Of a stretch of DNA of 61,354 bases, positions 34,430-43,885 are shown piece by piece. Source of the DNA: 43-108 sp001915545 (lineage in GTDB: Bacteria > Bacteroidota > Bacteroidia > Bacteroidales > Bacteroidaceae); assembly GCA_902491215.1 (NCBI GenBank), contig CABUGV010000021.1, positions 1 to 61,354 of the forward strand. The letters run 5' to 3'. The first letter of the stretch is position 1. Each line of letters opens with the position of its first letter. The notes beneath the pieces were generated by a model. That model saw only the letters and a list, made by a program, of their open reading frames with translations, ran no database searches and was not told the origin of the DNA. The position numbers were made by a program, and so were the translations under genes.

Positions 34430-34492
34430 ATTGTATGGTTTGTTTTAAGTGGTTTGTAAAAATTGAGCTTGACAGCCCTGAAGGCGTCAGGA

Positions 34493-34500
34493 CAAAGATA
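34493..34500 (-). promoter_or_regulatory. -7 box for ribE
   Basis: On the minus strand this reads TATCTTTG, a full match to the -7 consensus, 64 bp before the ribE start. The -33 box is poor. Confidence 0.55.
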
Positions 34501-34630
34501 CGAAAATAAGTTGTATGAATTGTTTGTTGTGGCCGGTACTTTACGCCATTCTACCGCTTACAGACCTGTATTTTTTTGATTTATTATGTTATATGATGTA
34601 TATTTCAGTGGAGTTTAAAGCAAAAAATGA

Positions 34631-34638
34631 TAACTTTG
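34631..34638 (+). promoter_or_regulatory. -7 box for the 322-aa lipoprotein gene
   Basis: TAACTTTG, 34 bp ahead of the ATG at 34672. No well-placed -33 box. Confidence 0.6.
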
Positions 34639-34671
34639 CCGTAATTAACACAATTGTAAAACATAAATCGT

Positions 34672-35640
34672 ATGAAAAAATATAATGTATTGAAGGCTGC
34701 CGCAGCTGCTGTGGTGGTTGCTTGCGTTGCCGCTGGATGCGAAACGGAAGAGAAACGTTCGTCGTCGCCGGTTTATGACAAGATAAATATAGAACCTCAG
34801 ACAATCTATACTGGTCAATATGCTTATGCTACAGTCAGCTATAAGACACCTGGTTCGTATATATATTCGGCTGACTACAAATATGTGGTAGAAAGAGGAA
34901 ATTCGGGTACGTGGACAGAGATTTCGCCTACAGAATCAGAACCTCACTTCAAGTTTCAGGTGCCTCAGAATCCGGGGACATATTCTTTGACATTCAGCGC
35001 TACAAAGATTAATTTTTCGGCGATAGGACCTAACGGTACGCTTTATGGTCAGGCTGATCCGGTTTCAACCACATTTACTGTTAAGCGTGCTGATATAATC
35101 GATGCGTGCTGGGGTGATACCAAAGAACACATAGACAGCGTGCTCGGTGTGAAAGATTCGGCAGACTTGAAGGTTTGGACTGGCAAGTTGCAGCTGGGTG
35201 GCTATGACAATGTTGATTCGATAGCTGCCACAAGAACGTATGCATTCACAAACAATGGCCTCGACCGTGTGACAGAGACTATGATGTACGAGCTGAAGAG
35301 CTCAAAGCAGTATGTTGACAGTCTTGATGCATTTGTTGAAGACAGTACGCAGAACTGCACTGCAATATACTATATGCTCGGACTGACAGATATAGAAATG
35401 TTTGATCCTGACAGGAGCAGTGCTGTTCTTACAGGTGAAGCGGCTGAAAAGCTGCCATTCAGCGAGTGGACCTCTTACTCAACTGACAAGGAGAGAGCCA
35501 TGGTGCCGAATGCTTTCTGGAACGGTTCGCTCGAAAAGTTTGAATATCAGCTTTATTCTGATAAGGCTCATGCTCTCGTTGAGATATGGTGTGAGGGCAA
35601 TATGCTGATGATGAGAAGAACATACACTCCGCTGCAATAG
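34672..35640 (+). CDS. Lipoprotein of unknown function (322 aa)
   Basis: An alanine-rich signal peptide ends in VAAGC (lipidated Cys23), followed by acidic residues. Residues about 35-140 look like a beta-sandwich (an ATVSYKTPG stretch and a PQNPGTYSLTFSATK stretch), possibly an Ig-like fold. The C-terminal half has repeated Asp/Tyr-rich strands and ends RTYTPLQ. I do not recognise a family. It is followed after 67 bp by the GH51 arabinofuranosidase gene on the same strand with no terminator between, so it may be a surface accessory to arabinan or arabinoxylan breakdown; that link is inference. Confidence 0.7.
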   Translation: MKKYNVLKAAAAAVVVACVAAGCETEEKRSSSPVYDKINIEPQTIYTGQYAYATVSYKTPGSYIYSADYKYVVERGNSGTWTEISPTESEPHFKFQVPQNPGTYSLTFSATKINFSAIGPNGTLYGQADPVSTTFTVKRADIIDACWGDTKEHIDSVLGVKDSADLKVWTGKLQLGGYDNVDSIAATRTYAFTNNGLDRVTETMMYELKSSKQYVDSLDAFVEDSTQNCTAIYYMLGLTDIEMFDPDRSSAVLTGEAAEKLPFSEWTSYSTDKERAMVPNAFWNGSLEKFEYQLYSDKAHALVEIWCEGNMLMMRRTYTPLQ

Positions 35641-35707
35641 GTGACAGGCGGAAGTCTCCCACGTGGACTAGAGGAAACAACATAGATACAAAATAAATCG
35701 AACAAAC

Positions 35708-38287
35708 ATGAAAAAGACATTATTTGCGGCTGTCATGGCCTGTGTCGCTTCGGCACAGGCTGTGGTTGCCGAAACTGCAGATTTCATGCAGCAACCAGAT
35801 TCAGTTTATCTTCTTTCTTACAGCGACAGACCCGACGGCGGTTTGAAAATGGCATACAGCGTAGACGGCAATGATTGGATTGGCGTCGGTGGCGGTTATG
35901 CTTTCGTGAAAAGCGATTTCGGAGCGTGGGGCGCACAGAAGCGTATGTTTTCGCCATCAATGGTAAGAGGCGAAAACGGTATGTGGTACTGTGTGTGGGC
36001 CTTGAATGACAGAAACGCACAGTTTGCGGTGACTTCTACTCCTGATCTTTTCAATTGGAAACCGCAGGATTATCCTGTTGCCAAGACTGGGGAAAATGTT
36101 GTGGACCCTGTGCTGGAGTACAGCACAGGAAAGTTTTCTGTGACGTATAAGACTCGGAGCGGAAAGGTGTACAGACAGACCAGCAGTGACTTCAAGAGCT
36201 GGAGTGAACCGGCAGAAGTGAGCGAGGCTGCGTATAAAAGTCGTAGGACGAAGGCGCGCCTTAACGGAAACGATGTCAGTGGCGAAGTGAGGAAAGTGGA
36301 ATGGGCTGTAGTGGACAATCTGCTGGCAAGAAGTGCGGCTTCGGCATATAAGGGTATGAAGAACGGTGAGAGAATGGCCGACGACGGTCGACGCTTTGCC
36401 GGACTGAAAGAACTGAAGGCTGAACTGAACATAAATGCTGATACTCATAAGAGCATAAGCGATATGCTCATGGGTATATTCTTTGAAGACATAAATTATT
36501 CGGCCGACGGCGGACTTTATGCCGAACTGGTAAGAAATCGTGATTTTGAATTCTCTGAGAAGGACGGACGTGCAACTGACTGGAATGCAAAGACTGCATG
36601 GAGCCTGAAGGGCGATGGATGTTCATGGGACATTGCAGTGGATAATCCGATACATGAAAACAATGCGCACTATTCGGTTCTGTCGGTTGAAAGGACTGGA
36701 GCAATGCTTGTGAATGATGGTTATGACGGCATTGCTGTAAAGAAGGGTGAGAAGTACGATGTAAGTGCATTCCTTCGTTCGCTCGACGGAAAGAGCGGCA
36801 AGGTGGCCGTTAAGCTTATTGCTGACGGCAAAGTGATTGCTTCTGCAAATCTTTCGTATGGCAAGAATTGGAAAAAGGTGAAGGCTGTGCTTAAACCGAA
36901 GGTTGACGCAAAGACTGCTCAGTTGGCCGTAGAGCCGATGAAGGCGGGAAAGATTGGAGTGGACTTCGTGAGTCTGTTTCCGCAGGAGACTTTCAAGAAT
37001 CGCGCCAACGGTATGAGACGTGACCTGGCTCAGACTTTGTATGATTTGAAGCCTAGATTTGTACGTTTCCCAGGAGGATGTGTTGCACATGGAAACGGAG
37101 TGGACAATATTTACAGATGGAAAAATACGGTCGGTCCGCTGGAAGCACGAAAGCAGGATTTCAACCTGTGGGGCTATCATCAGAGTTTCGGATTGGGATA
37201 TTATGAATATTTCCAGTTCTGTGAGGATATAGGTGCCGAACCTCTTCCAGTAGTGGCTGCCGGTGTGCCTTGCCAGAACTCTTCTCGTGGCGGTGACGGA
37301 CAGATGGGCGGTATTCCGATGGAGGATATGGACGAGTACCTTCAGGATATTCTTGATCTCGTGGAGTGGGCCAACGGTGACCCTAAGACTTCTAAATGGG
37401 CAAAGATGAGAGCTGAGGCTGGACATCCGAAACCTTTCAACCTTAAATATATCGGCATCGGCAATGAGGACCTCATCAGCGATTGCTTCACAGAGAGATA
37501 TAAGTATCTTTGCGACGGTGTGAGGAAAAAGTATCCTGATATCACTGTGATAGGAACTGTTGGACCTTTCTATGAAGGTTCTGACTATGATTGGGGATGG
37601 AAGATTGCGAAGGAAATGAAACTGCCGATTGTTGACGAGCATTACTACAACAATCCTGGCTGGTTTATACACAATCAGAATTTTTACGATAAATACGAGC
37701 GTAATTCTACGAAAGTTTATCTTGGAGAGTATGCTTCGAGAGGAAACAGAGTGGAGAATGCTTTAGTTGAGGCCCTGCATCTCATCAATGTGGAACGCAA
37801 TGCAGATGTTGTTCACATGACTTCGTATGCTCCGCTTTTGGCAAAGGAAGGGCACACACAGTGGAATCCTGACTTGATTTATTTCAACAATACGGAAGTA
37901 CATCCTACTGTAAACTACACCGTACAGAAACTTTTCGGAAACAACTCTGGAACGCTGTATCTGGACAATGAGCTGAAGGTTGATGACAGGCGTGAGGATG
38001 TGAAGCTGAGAGTGGCTTCGTCTGTAGTTAAGGATGAGAAGACTGGTGACATGATAGTAAAGCTTGTAAACCTTCTTCCTGCAGGTGTAAACTTGAAAAT
38101 CAATGCCGGACAGCTTGGCGGATATGAAAAGAATGCTCTGGTTACGCTGATGCACGGAAACTTTGACAGTCGCAATGCTGACACTGTCAACAATGAAATC
38201 GAGGTCGGAGAGAGCTTTAATTATAGTATGCCTGAATATTCGTTCGCTGTAATCAGAATAAAGGCTGACGCAAAGAAAAAGAAGTGA
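35708..38287 (+). CDS. Alpha-L-arabinofuranosidase, GH51 family, with N-terminal propeller-like domain
   Basis: An 859-aa secreted glycosidase. Signal peptide to about residue 21 (AQAVVA). Residues about 30-180 resemble part of a GH43-type beta-propeller (MFSPSMVRGENGMWYCVWAL, FAVTSTPDLFNW). The GH51 part begins near SDMLMGIFFEDINYSADGGLYAELVRNRDFEF (given here only by its start, near residue 253). Acid/base Glu587 lies in GIGNED and the nucleophile is Glu674 in VYLGEYAS; a GH51 C-terminal beta domain follows. It removes arabinose from arabinan or arabinoxylan. Periplasmic or surface location. It ends in a strong bidirectional terminator. Linkage to xylBA a few kb away fits arabinoxylan use. 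Confidence 0.9.
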   Translation: MKKTLFAAVMACVASAQAVVAETADFMQQPDSVYLLSYSDRPDGGLKMAYSVDGNDWIGVGGGYAFVKSDFGAWGAQKRMFSPSMVRGENGMWYCVWALNDRNAQFAVTSTPDLFNWKPQDYPVAKTGENVVDPVLEYSTGKFSVTYKTRSGKVYRQTSSDFKSWSEPAEVSEAAYKSRRTKARLNGNDVSGEVRKVEWAVVDNLLARSAASAYKGMKNGERMADDGRRFAGLKELKAELNINADTHKSISDMLMGIFFEDINYSADGGLYAELVRNRDFEFSEKDGRATDWNAKTAWSLKGDGCSWDIAVDNPIHENNAHYSVLSVERTGAMLVNDGYDGIAVKKGEKYDVSAFLRSLDGKSGKVAVKLIADGKVIASANLSYGKNWKKVKAVLKPKVDAKTAQLAVEPMKAGKIGVDFVSLFPQETFKNRANGMRRDLAQTLYDLKPRFVRFPGGCVAHGNGVDNIYRWKNTVGPLEARKQDFNLWGYHQSFGLGYYEYFQFCEDIGAEPLPVVAAGVPCQNSSRGGDGQMGGIPMEDMDEYLQDILDLVEWANGDPKTSKWAKMRAEAGHPKPFNLKYIGIGNEDLISDCFTERYKYLCDGVRKKYPDITVIGTVGPFYEGSDYDWGWKIAKEMKLPIVDEHYYNNPGWFIHNQNFYDKYERNSTKVYLGEYASRGNRVENALVEALHLINVERNADVVHMTSYAPLLAKEGHTQWNPDLIYFNNTEVHPTVNYTVQKLFGNNSGTLYLDNELKVDDRREDVKLRVASSVVKDEKTGDMIVKLVNLLPAGVNLKINAGQLGGYEKNALVTLMHGNFDSRNADTVNNEIEVGESFNYSMPEYSFAVIRIKADAKKKK

Positions 38288-38375
38288 TGGCGCTGTTTGT
38301 TCTGACTGTGCGCCTTATTTGCGTATTGAGTTAGTGGACAGATGAAGAAAATTGTGGCAACGCACAAATAAAATT

Positions 38376-38419
38376 AGGGCCACGGTTGCGGATTTTTGTA
38401 ATCCGTACGCCGTGGCCCT
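38376..38419. terminator. Bidirectional terminator between GH51 and helicase genes
   Basis: A perfect 10-bp outer stem (38376-38385 with 38410-38419) plus an inner pairing GGAT/ATCC. It lies between convergent genes and is flanked by T-rich DNA on both strands. Confidence 0.85.
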
Positions 38420-38481
38420 CTTATTTTTGATGTTTGCGGAGCCAGTATAGCTTTTGATAGACGTGTGGTTATTGTGTACGG

Positions 38482-40413
38482 CTATGCCTCTTCGCATATG
38501 TAGTCATGAAGTTCCTTATAGAATTTATGGTGGCAGATTGTTGATGCATCACCTATTATTATGAGCTTCATTCGTGCTCGCGTTATTGCTACGTTCATTC
38601 GTCGCAGGTCGCTGAGAAAGCCGATTGTTCCGCTGTCGTTGGAGCGCACCAAGCTTATGACAATGATGTCGCGCTCCTGACCTTGGAAGCCGTCGACTGT
38701 ATTGATGGATATTGCTGTTCTTATCGGCTTGAAGAAGTCGCTCTTTTTGAGCAGGCGTCTCAGGCAGTTGGCTTGTGCCTTGTATGGGCTTATTATGCCC
38801 ACGTCGAGTCTTTCCTCTACAAATCTATTTCGGCTTATTTTGTTTATGTATTCTTCGAGCACCTTCATTGTGAGCTCAGCCTCGGCGACATTGATTTTGC
38901 TGTTTTCGTTTACGACTTTTTCCTTGAAGGCGTTTTCGTCTACGGTGCTTGCTTCTGTTCCTATGGTTTCAAGCTGTTCAGAATACTTGTTGCGTATGGT
39001 CTCGTCTGATGTGTCTATCCATACCATCGGTGTGTCGTAGTCAAGTATGTTCCTGAATCTGACATCGGGTGAGGCCTCGATGCCTCCGTTGTAAAACCAG
39101 TCGGAGGAAAATTTCATTATCTCCTCGTTCATTCGGTATTGCACTTTCAGCATACGTACACATGCTGGTTGGCTGACCGTGATTCTCTCCATCAGCGAAA
39201 CGCCGAGTCCAGACTTTTGCGCTTCAAAACATTTGATAGTTGGCGGAAGCTGCTGATGGTCTCCTGCGAGTATGACTTTGTCCGAACGGCGTATTGCAAT
39301 CCAGCAGGCAGCTTCGAGTGCTTGTGCTGCTTCGTCAATGAAGAGGGTAGAGAAGTGTGTGCCTACCATAAGGCGGTTGGATGCTCCTACCAGTGTGCAG
39401 GCTACAACGCGCGCTTCGCCGAAGAGTGATGCGTTGATGCGCATTTCAAGTTCGGATGCGCGCTCGTGCAGTCGGCTTATTTTCTGGTGGAATGCCGAAC
39501 TGTTGAGCTTTTTGCGGTTTTCCCTTAGTTCTCTTATGGCCTTTCGGATACTCCACAGTTCAGGATAGTCGGGGTGGCTCTCAAATCTGCGTTCATAGGT
39601 AAAGGAAAGCATCTTGTCGTTCACGCGCGACGGATTGCCTATACGCAGTACGTTGATGCCGTGATCTACAAGTTTCTCGCTTATCCAGTCTACAGCCATA
39701 TTGCTTTGTGCGCAGACCATAACTTGTGTTTCACGGCGTAACGTTTCGTATATGGCTTCTACCAGTGTTGTCGTTTTGCCTGTTCCTGGAGGTCCGTGTA
39801 CGATGGCTACATCCTTCGCCTGGAGAACTTCGTTGACAGCCTGTTCTTGGCTTTTGTTGAGCCACGGAAAAGACAGCGGACCGAAAGAAAATTTCTGTGG
39901 AGCGCCAGTTCCTGCAAAGAGGTCGCGGAGATACGCAAGCCTGTTGCCTTTTGCATTTGTCACCTCATCGAGTGCACTGAACATGGCTCTGAAACTCGTC
40001 TCGTCAAAATAGAGCTGTATGCCTAGTTGTTCTGCATTTTGTATGTCTACTATTGTTTGGCTGTCGGGAACAGCAACAATCATCCTTGCATCTTCAGCAT
40101 AGCTTACGGTGCAGGGATGGTTGAAGTATTTGATTTTGTTGTCTTTTGTCTGTGTGAAGAATCGGACGGGTTTGCCGTATTCAAAGCTGTGTTCAATCTC
40201 GCTTGGCATGGTCTGTTCAATTTCTACAACCAGCTGATTGAGTGAGTTGTACCACGTACGACCTGCTGTAATTGGAAACCAGCAAGTGCCCTGTTTGATT
40301 TTGCGCTCAATGCCGACTTTTTCTGTCTGAAGTCTGAAATCTTCTTTTTCGGCATTGTATTCCATTTCAAGCAGAGCTCTGTGCTTTTGAATCTCTAATA
40401 TGGCTTTATGCAT
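38482..40413 (-). CDS. Superfamily 1 (UPF1/IGHMBP2-like) helicase
   Basis: A 643-aa DNA/RNA helicase of the SF1B type. An N-terminal beta-rich domain (about residues 30-130) precedes the motor. Walker A GPPGTGKT is at about 207-214; motif II FIDEAAQALEAACW; motif III GDHQQLPP; motif IV VQYRMNEEI; motif V TVDGFQGQERDIIVISLVRS; motif VI RRMNVAITRARMKL. Homologues unwind nucleic acids 5' to 3'. It is the last of three minus-strand genes (substrate-binding lipoprotein, TPR protein, helicase) with gaps of 38 and 49 bp, so it may be co-transcribed with them. Confidence 0.92.
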   Translation of the reverse strand: MHKAILEIQKHRALLEMEYNAEKEDFRLQTEKVGIERKIKQGTCWFPITAGRTWYNSLNQLVVEIEQTMPSEIEHSFEYGKPVRFFTQTKDNKIKYFNHPCTVSYAEDARMIVAVPDSQTIVDIQNAEQLGIQLYFDETSFRAMFSALDEVTNAKGNRLAYLRDLFAGTGAPQKFSFGPLSFPWLNKSQEQAVNEVLQAKDVAIVHGPPGTGKTTTLVEAIYETLRRETQVMVCAQSNMAVDWISEKLVDHGINVLRIGNPSRVNDKMLSFTYERRFESHPDYPELWSIRKAIRELRENRKKLNSSAFHQKISRLHERASELEMRINASLFGEARVVACTLVGASNRLMVGTHFSTLFIDEAAQALEAACWIAIRRSDKVILAGDHQQLPPTIKCFEAQKSGLGVSLMERITVSQPACVRMLKVQYRMNEEIMKFSSDWFYNGGIEASPDVRFRNILDYDTPMVWIDTSDETIRNKYSEQLETIGTEASTVDENAFKEKVVNENSKINVAEAELTMKVLEEYINKISRNRFVEERLDVGIISPYKAQANCLRRLLKKSDFFKPIRTAISINTVDGFQGQERDIIVISLVRSNDSGTIGFLSDLRRMNVAITRARMKLIIIGDASTICHHKFYKELHDYICEEA

Positions 40414-40462
40414 TTTACTGTTCGTTCAGAAAGAATATGTTGTGCAAAGAGTTTTGCAATGT

Positions 40463-42676
40463 TCAGTTCTCGCAACTGAATCTTATAGCGTCGAGAATCA
40501 TTCTCAATTCCTCTTTGCCTATGTTGAATCGGCTGAGAATTTCTGCATCTGCTTCCATGCCTTTGTCGAAATCCTCTGCATTGCCTTTATCGTTTATGGT
40601 AGCTTTCATGCCGGATGTGTAGGCATTTACAGCTTCTTTCATTTTACCGCTTGCAAGAAGGCAATGGCCAAGATTCATCCAATCGTTTGCTGAAGCACCT
40701 TCTGTACATATATCTTTATATGTACTTATGGCTTTATCCAGTTTGTTTGTCATGAGAAGGCACCATGCAATCATACGTTTTGCAACGGTTGAGCTTTCGT
40801 CAAGATAGTTTATCTTGTAGAGCACAGGAAGAGCTTCTTCGTAGTTCTCATCCGCAATCAGACATTCGCTCTTTCGTTTAAGGTATTTGATGTTGTCGCT
40901 GTCGTTTTCCAAAAGTCTGTTGTAGCATTCGGCAGCGAGTTTGAAATTACCGAACATTCTGGCTGCGTGTGCTTCGTGACTTATAGTCCATGTGGAGTCC
41001 GGTTTAAGCGAGTCTGCATTTATGTACGCTTCTAATGCTTGCGGGTTGTTGCTCTTCTGATAACAGAACGCGAGTTTCTGCCACAATTCTGCATCGTCCT
41101 CTACAAGTGCAGGCGACAATGATTCGAAGAGTTTTGATGCTTCTGTATAGTATTTCTTTTTCATCAGGAATTCAGCATATTCCATCACTTGCCTGCGGTC
41201 TTCCATAAGACTGCCCAGAAGAGTTGCCTTAAGCGGAGTGTATGCACCGTCTAAATCATTGAAAGGATTGCTGAATTGTGTTCTGTAGAGATAAAGGTTG
41301 AAGAAGCGGTAAAGGTCATAGATATATTGTCTGCTGAAATCCTTTGCCTTAGGTTGTACGGTTTCAGCATTCTTGAAAATTGAGCCAGCTTCTTCGTCAA
41401 GCATGCCTTCAGCCATCTTGTTGGTCATCATGCTCTGTTCTATTCCGCCGATGCTTGAGAGCATGAAGCAGAACGAATATTTGTCGCTGTTGCTGAAAGG
41501 ACCGGCATTGAGTATAGCCTTGATCATCGGCATTATTTTGCTGCTGTGATTCTTTTCAAAATCTCCTAATGCTGGATGCTTTATGTCGAATGGGTAAAAC
41601 CAATGTGCAATGTCGTTGAAGAATGGATAGCTTTTGAGTTGTGAGAACGTGCCCATATAGACGTCTGCACCTTCCATCTGAAGTTCTGTCATTTCTGCCA
41701 ACTTCTCGTTCAGTTTGCTTCCGCTCTTGCTCCAATCCGGATTCTCGTCATTTTTTGTAAGAGCTTCATCAATCTCTTCAAAGCCGAAACCTGTTTGTCT
41801 GAATTTCCCGCTTTTCATTATTTCTGGGATGATTTCGTTGCGCATCTTTGCATTCACCTTGTCTGTATCCTTACTGAGCTGCAGTTGAGTCAAGATTGTA
41901 TATGCGTTTTCCTTGAAGCTCTTATTGTCGTCTGATATCAAGGCCATTCGTGCAGATATTTCCGGATAGTTCTTAAGTCGGCCGTCATATCTTATTATGA
42001 TCATTATTATCCCGACAAGTGCGCGTTGTGAGGCTATGGTGCATCCGGCTTCGTATGCATCGAAAAGGAATTCCAGCTTTCGGATATCTAAATATTCAAA
42101 AAGTGAAAGCGTAGCGGTACTTACAAGAATGGCATTGTCATTATCATCGATATTTTCTGACATAAGCATAGCATTTGCACATTCTTTGTCACTGTTGCTC
42201 CATTGTGGTGAAGTCCAGATATGGTTGAACATCTGCAGCAACGTGCGTTCATGGTCGTCTTTGCGCTCTTTCACCTTTTGCGAGTCAGGATTGACATTTC
42301 TTTTAGAGGCTTCACCGTATGTTTCCAGTGCTGTAAATATATTTTGCAGATTGGTTCCGTCTGGTAGTGAATTCAATGTTGCACAATACTTGTCTCCCGT
42401 ATTCTTTTTTATTCTGCTTCCTCTTGATGCAGAATCGCACATTGAGAATGCTTGCTGTACCAATTTGAGATATAGAGATTTGCTTTGTGGGTCGACAGTA
42501 CCGTTTATCATGTATTCCAGCATATATCTATATGTGTTCTTGGCGTTTTCCAGTTCCTGTTCTAGATCCCAGTTGCCCAGTAAGGCAATTTCTTTACCAA
42601 GCATATCATATGCATCATATATTTTGTGTTCGTTGATGCATTTCTCTATCATGCTAAAGTTGTTTCGGCTTCCCAT
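40463..42676 (-). CDS. Tetratricopeptide-repeat protein (737 aa)
   Basis: A large cytoplasmic, almost entirely helical protein. The last 220 residues contain recognisable TPR units (WQKLAFCYQKSNNPQALEAY, AAECYNRLLENDSDNIKYLK, WMNLGHCLLASGKMKEAVNA). The N-terminal 450 residues are helical but not clearly TPR. No signal peptide. It lies 38 bp after the substrate-binding lipoprotein and 49 bp before the helicase, probably in one operon. Its role is unknown; TPR proteins usually mediate protein-protein contacts. The start is the ATG just after the lipoprotein gene. Confidence 0.8.
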   Translation of the reverse strand: MGSRNNFSMIEKCINEHKIYDAYDMLGKEIALLGNWDLEQELENAKNTYRYMLEYMINGTVDPQSKSLYLKLVQQAFSMCDSASRGSRIKKNTGDKYCATLNSLPDGTNLQNIFTALETYGEASKRNVNPDSQKVKERKDDHERTLLQMFNHIWTSPQWSNSDKECANAMLMSENIDDNDNAILVSTATLSLFEYLDIRKLEFLFDAYEAGCTIASQRALVGIIMIIIRYDGRLKNYPEISARMALISDDNKSFKENAYTILTQLQLSKDTDKVNAKMRNEIIPEIMKSGKFRQTGFGFEEIDEALTKNDENPDWSKSGSKLNEKLAEMTELQMEGADVYMGTFSQLKSYPFFNDIAHWFYPFDIKHPALGDFEKNHSSKIMPMIKAILNAGPFSNSDKYSFCFMLSSIGGIEQSMMTNKMAEGMLDEEAGSIFKNAETVQPKAKDFSRQYIYDLYRFFNLYLYRTQFSNPFNDLDGAYTPLKATLLGSLMEDRRQVMEYAEFLMKKKYYTEASKLFESLSPALVEDDAELWQKLAFCYQKSNNPQALEAYINADSLKPDSTWTISHEAHAARMFGNFKLAAECYNRLLENDSDNIKYLKRKSECLIADENYEEALPVLYKINYLDESSTVAKRMIAWCLLMTNKLDKAISTYKDICTEGASANDWMNLGHCLLASGKMKEAVNAYTSGMKATINDKGNAEDFDKGMEADAEILSRFNIGKEELRMILDAIRFSCEN

Positions 42677-42714
42677 AATTTCAAATTGATAATGTTTTCT
42701 AGGAGTTGTTGTGC

Positions 42715-43767
42715 TTATTTCTTAATGTTCCTTGCAGGTTTCTTGTCTGACTGTCTGATTTCAGACTTCTGCTTTTCTTTTTTGTCTTTGAATATTGTTC
42801 TTTTTTTATTGTCCGATTTGATGAAAGTGCTGTCTATCAAATCTCCAAAATTTTTATCGTTCTTTATCAGCTCTCTTTCCTTAAGCCAATCATAGGCGCT
42901 GGTTAATGCAGAATCAGTTGGAAGTGAGGCGTAGCTCATGAAATCCTTCTGCATTAAGCTGTCTGGTATGTTGAATTTTTCAGGAAGGAAACTTAATAGC
43001 TGATTGGTCTTTCCTTCTTCGATTTTTTTGTTGATAAGCTCCACCGCGTCATTATAGGCAGTAATGAGCTTTTTAATGTCTTCCTCGTGACTTTTTATCT
43101 TCTTTTCATTGATATACAATGCAGAGAGTTCTAAGCCGAGAGACTTGCTGTCTGCAATTCTGTTGCATCCTTTTGATTCGCAAAGAGTTGCGTATGGTTC
43201 TGGAAGCAGTGCTCCGTCATATTGGTTCTGGCACAGCATTTGTGTGCGAATGTTAAGGCTGTTTATTTGCGGTTTATTTAGTTCTTCGCTTCTTAATTTT
43301 ACCGATTCAAGTATTTTATCTGCAGTAAAGTCAACTGCTGAATTTCGCGTGATGGCAACAATCTTTTCCTTTATACTGGAGGCATTTCTTATTCGAGCAC
43401 TTTTTGCTGTCAGCAGATACAGTTCCATATCTCCTCCCATTACTATTTTTATAGAGTCGCCTTGTTGCTTGAGCAATACAGCTTTTATCATGTCGCTTGC
43501 AGCCCCGTCAATACTTCCACCTGCAAGTGCAGTGTCGCAATTCATTGCAGAATCAAAGGTCTTTAAAGTAATGTCAGTTTTGAGTGAATCAAACATACCG
43601 CTTTTTTCTGCAACGTAAAACGGCAGGCAGTCCATAGTCGGCATCACTCCAATCTTGAGCGATGTAGTATCTATGTCAGAACTCTTTTTATCCGACGTGC
43701 TTCCGCAAGAAATCATTATTAAAGCTGTATTAATAAACAGCAGAAGATACAGAAGTGCTTTTTTCAT
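42715..43767 (-). CDS. Orphan substrate-binding lipoprotein (NMT1/SsuA-like)
   Basis: About 350 aa. I chose the internal ATG (MKKALLYLLLF) because it gives a clean lipoprotein signal with lipobox MISC (Cys21); the frame extends 8 codons upstream. The fold resembles NMT1/THI5/SsuA-type periplasmic binding proteins: LKIGVMPTMDCLPFYVAEKSGMF at the start (quoted only in part), then DGAASDMIKAVLL, and YDGALLPEPYATLCESKG. Homologues bind aliphatic sulfonates, nitrate or pyrimidines. No permease or ATPase is nearby, so its transport role is uncertain. The C-terminal tail is Lys-rich and probably disordered. It is first in a three-gene minus-strand set. Confidence 0.8.
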   Translation of the reverse strand: MKKALLYLLLFINTALIMISCGSTSDKKSSDIDTTSLKIGVMPTMDCLPFYVAEKSGMFDSLKTDITLKTFDSAMNCDTALAGGSIDGAASDMIKAVLLKQQGDSIKIVMGGDMELYLLTAKSARIRNASSIKEKIVAITRNSAVDFTADKILESVKLRSEELNKPQINSLNIRTQMLCQNQYDGALLPEPYATLCESKGCNRIADSKSLGLELSALYINEKKIKSHEEDIKKLITAYNDAVELINKKIEEGKTNQLLSFLPEKFNIPDSLMQKDFMSYASLPTDSALTSAYDWLKERELIKNDKNFGDLIDSTFIKSDNKKRTIFKDKKEKQKSEIRQSDKKPARNIKK

Positions 43768-43823
43768 ATATGGAATAAATGTTATTGCCATTTCTTAGCT
43801 TATGCTATCCCGCTTTTCAATCA

Positions 43824-43860
43824 ATAAAGGACAACCTGTCCGATTTTAGACAAGTTGCCC
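43824..43860 (-). terminator. Terminator after pgk
   Basis: On the minus strand, a 12-bp stem with wobble pairs (43849-43860 with 43829-43840) is followed by TTTAT. It lies 25 bp after the pgk stop and separates pgk from the substrate-binding protein gene. Confidence 0.7.
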
Positions 43861-43885
43861 TTCTCTTTATTTTGTGTTGTATAGA

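Noticed and set aside
34430..34492. FMN riboswitch upstream of ribE
   Set aside because: The predicted leader is only about 60 nt, too short, and lacks the conserved RFN-element blocks.
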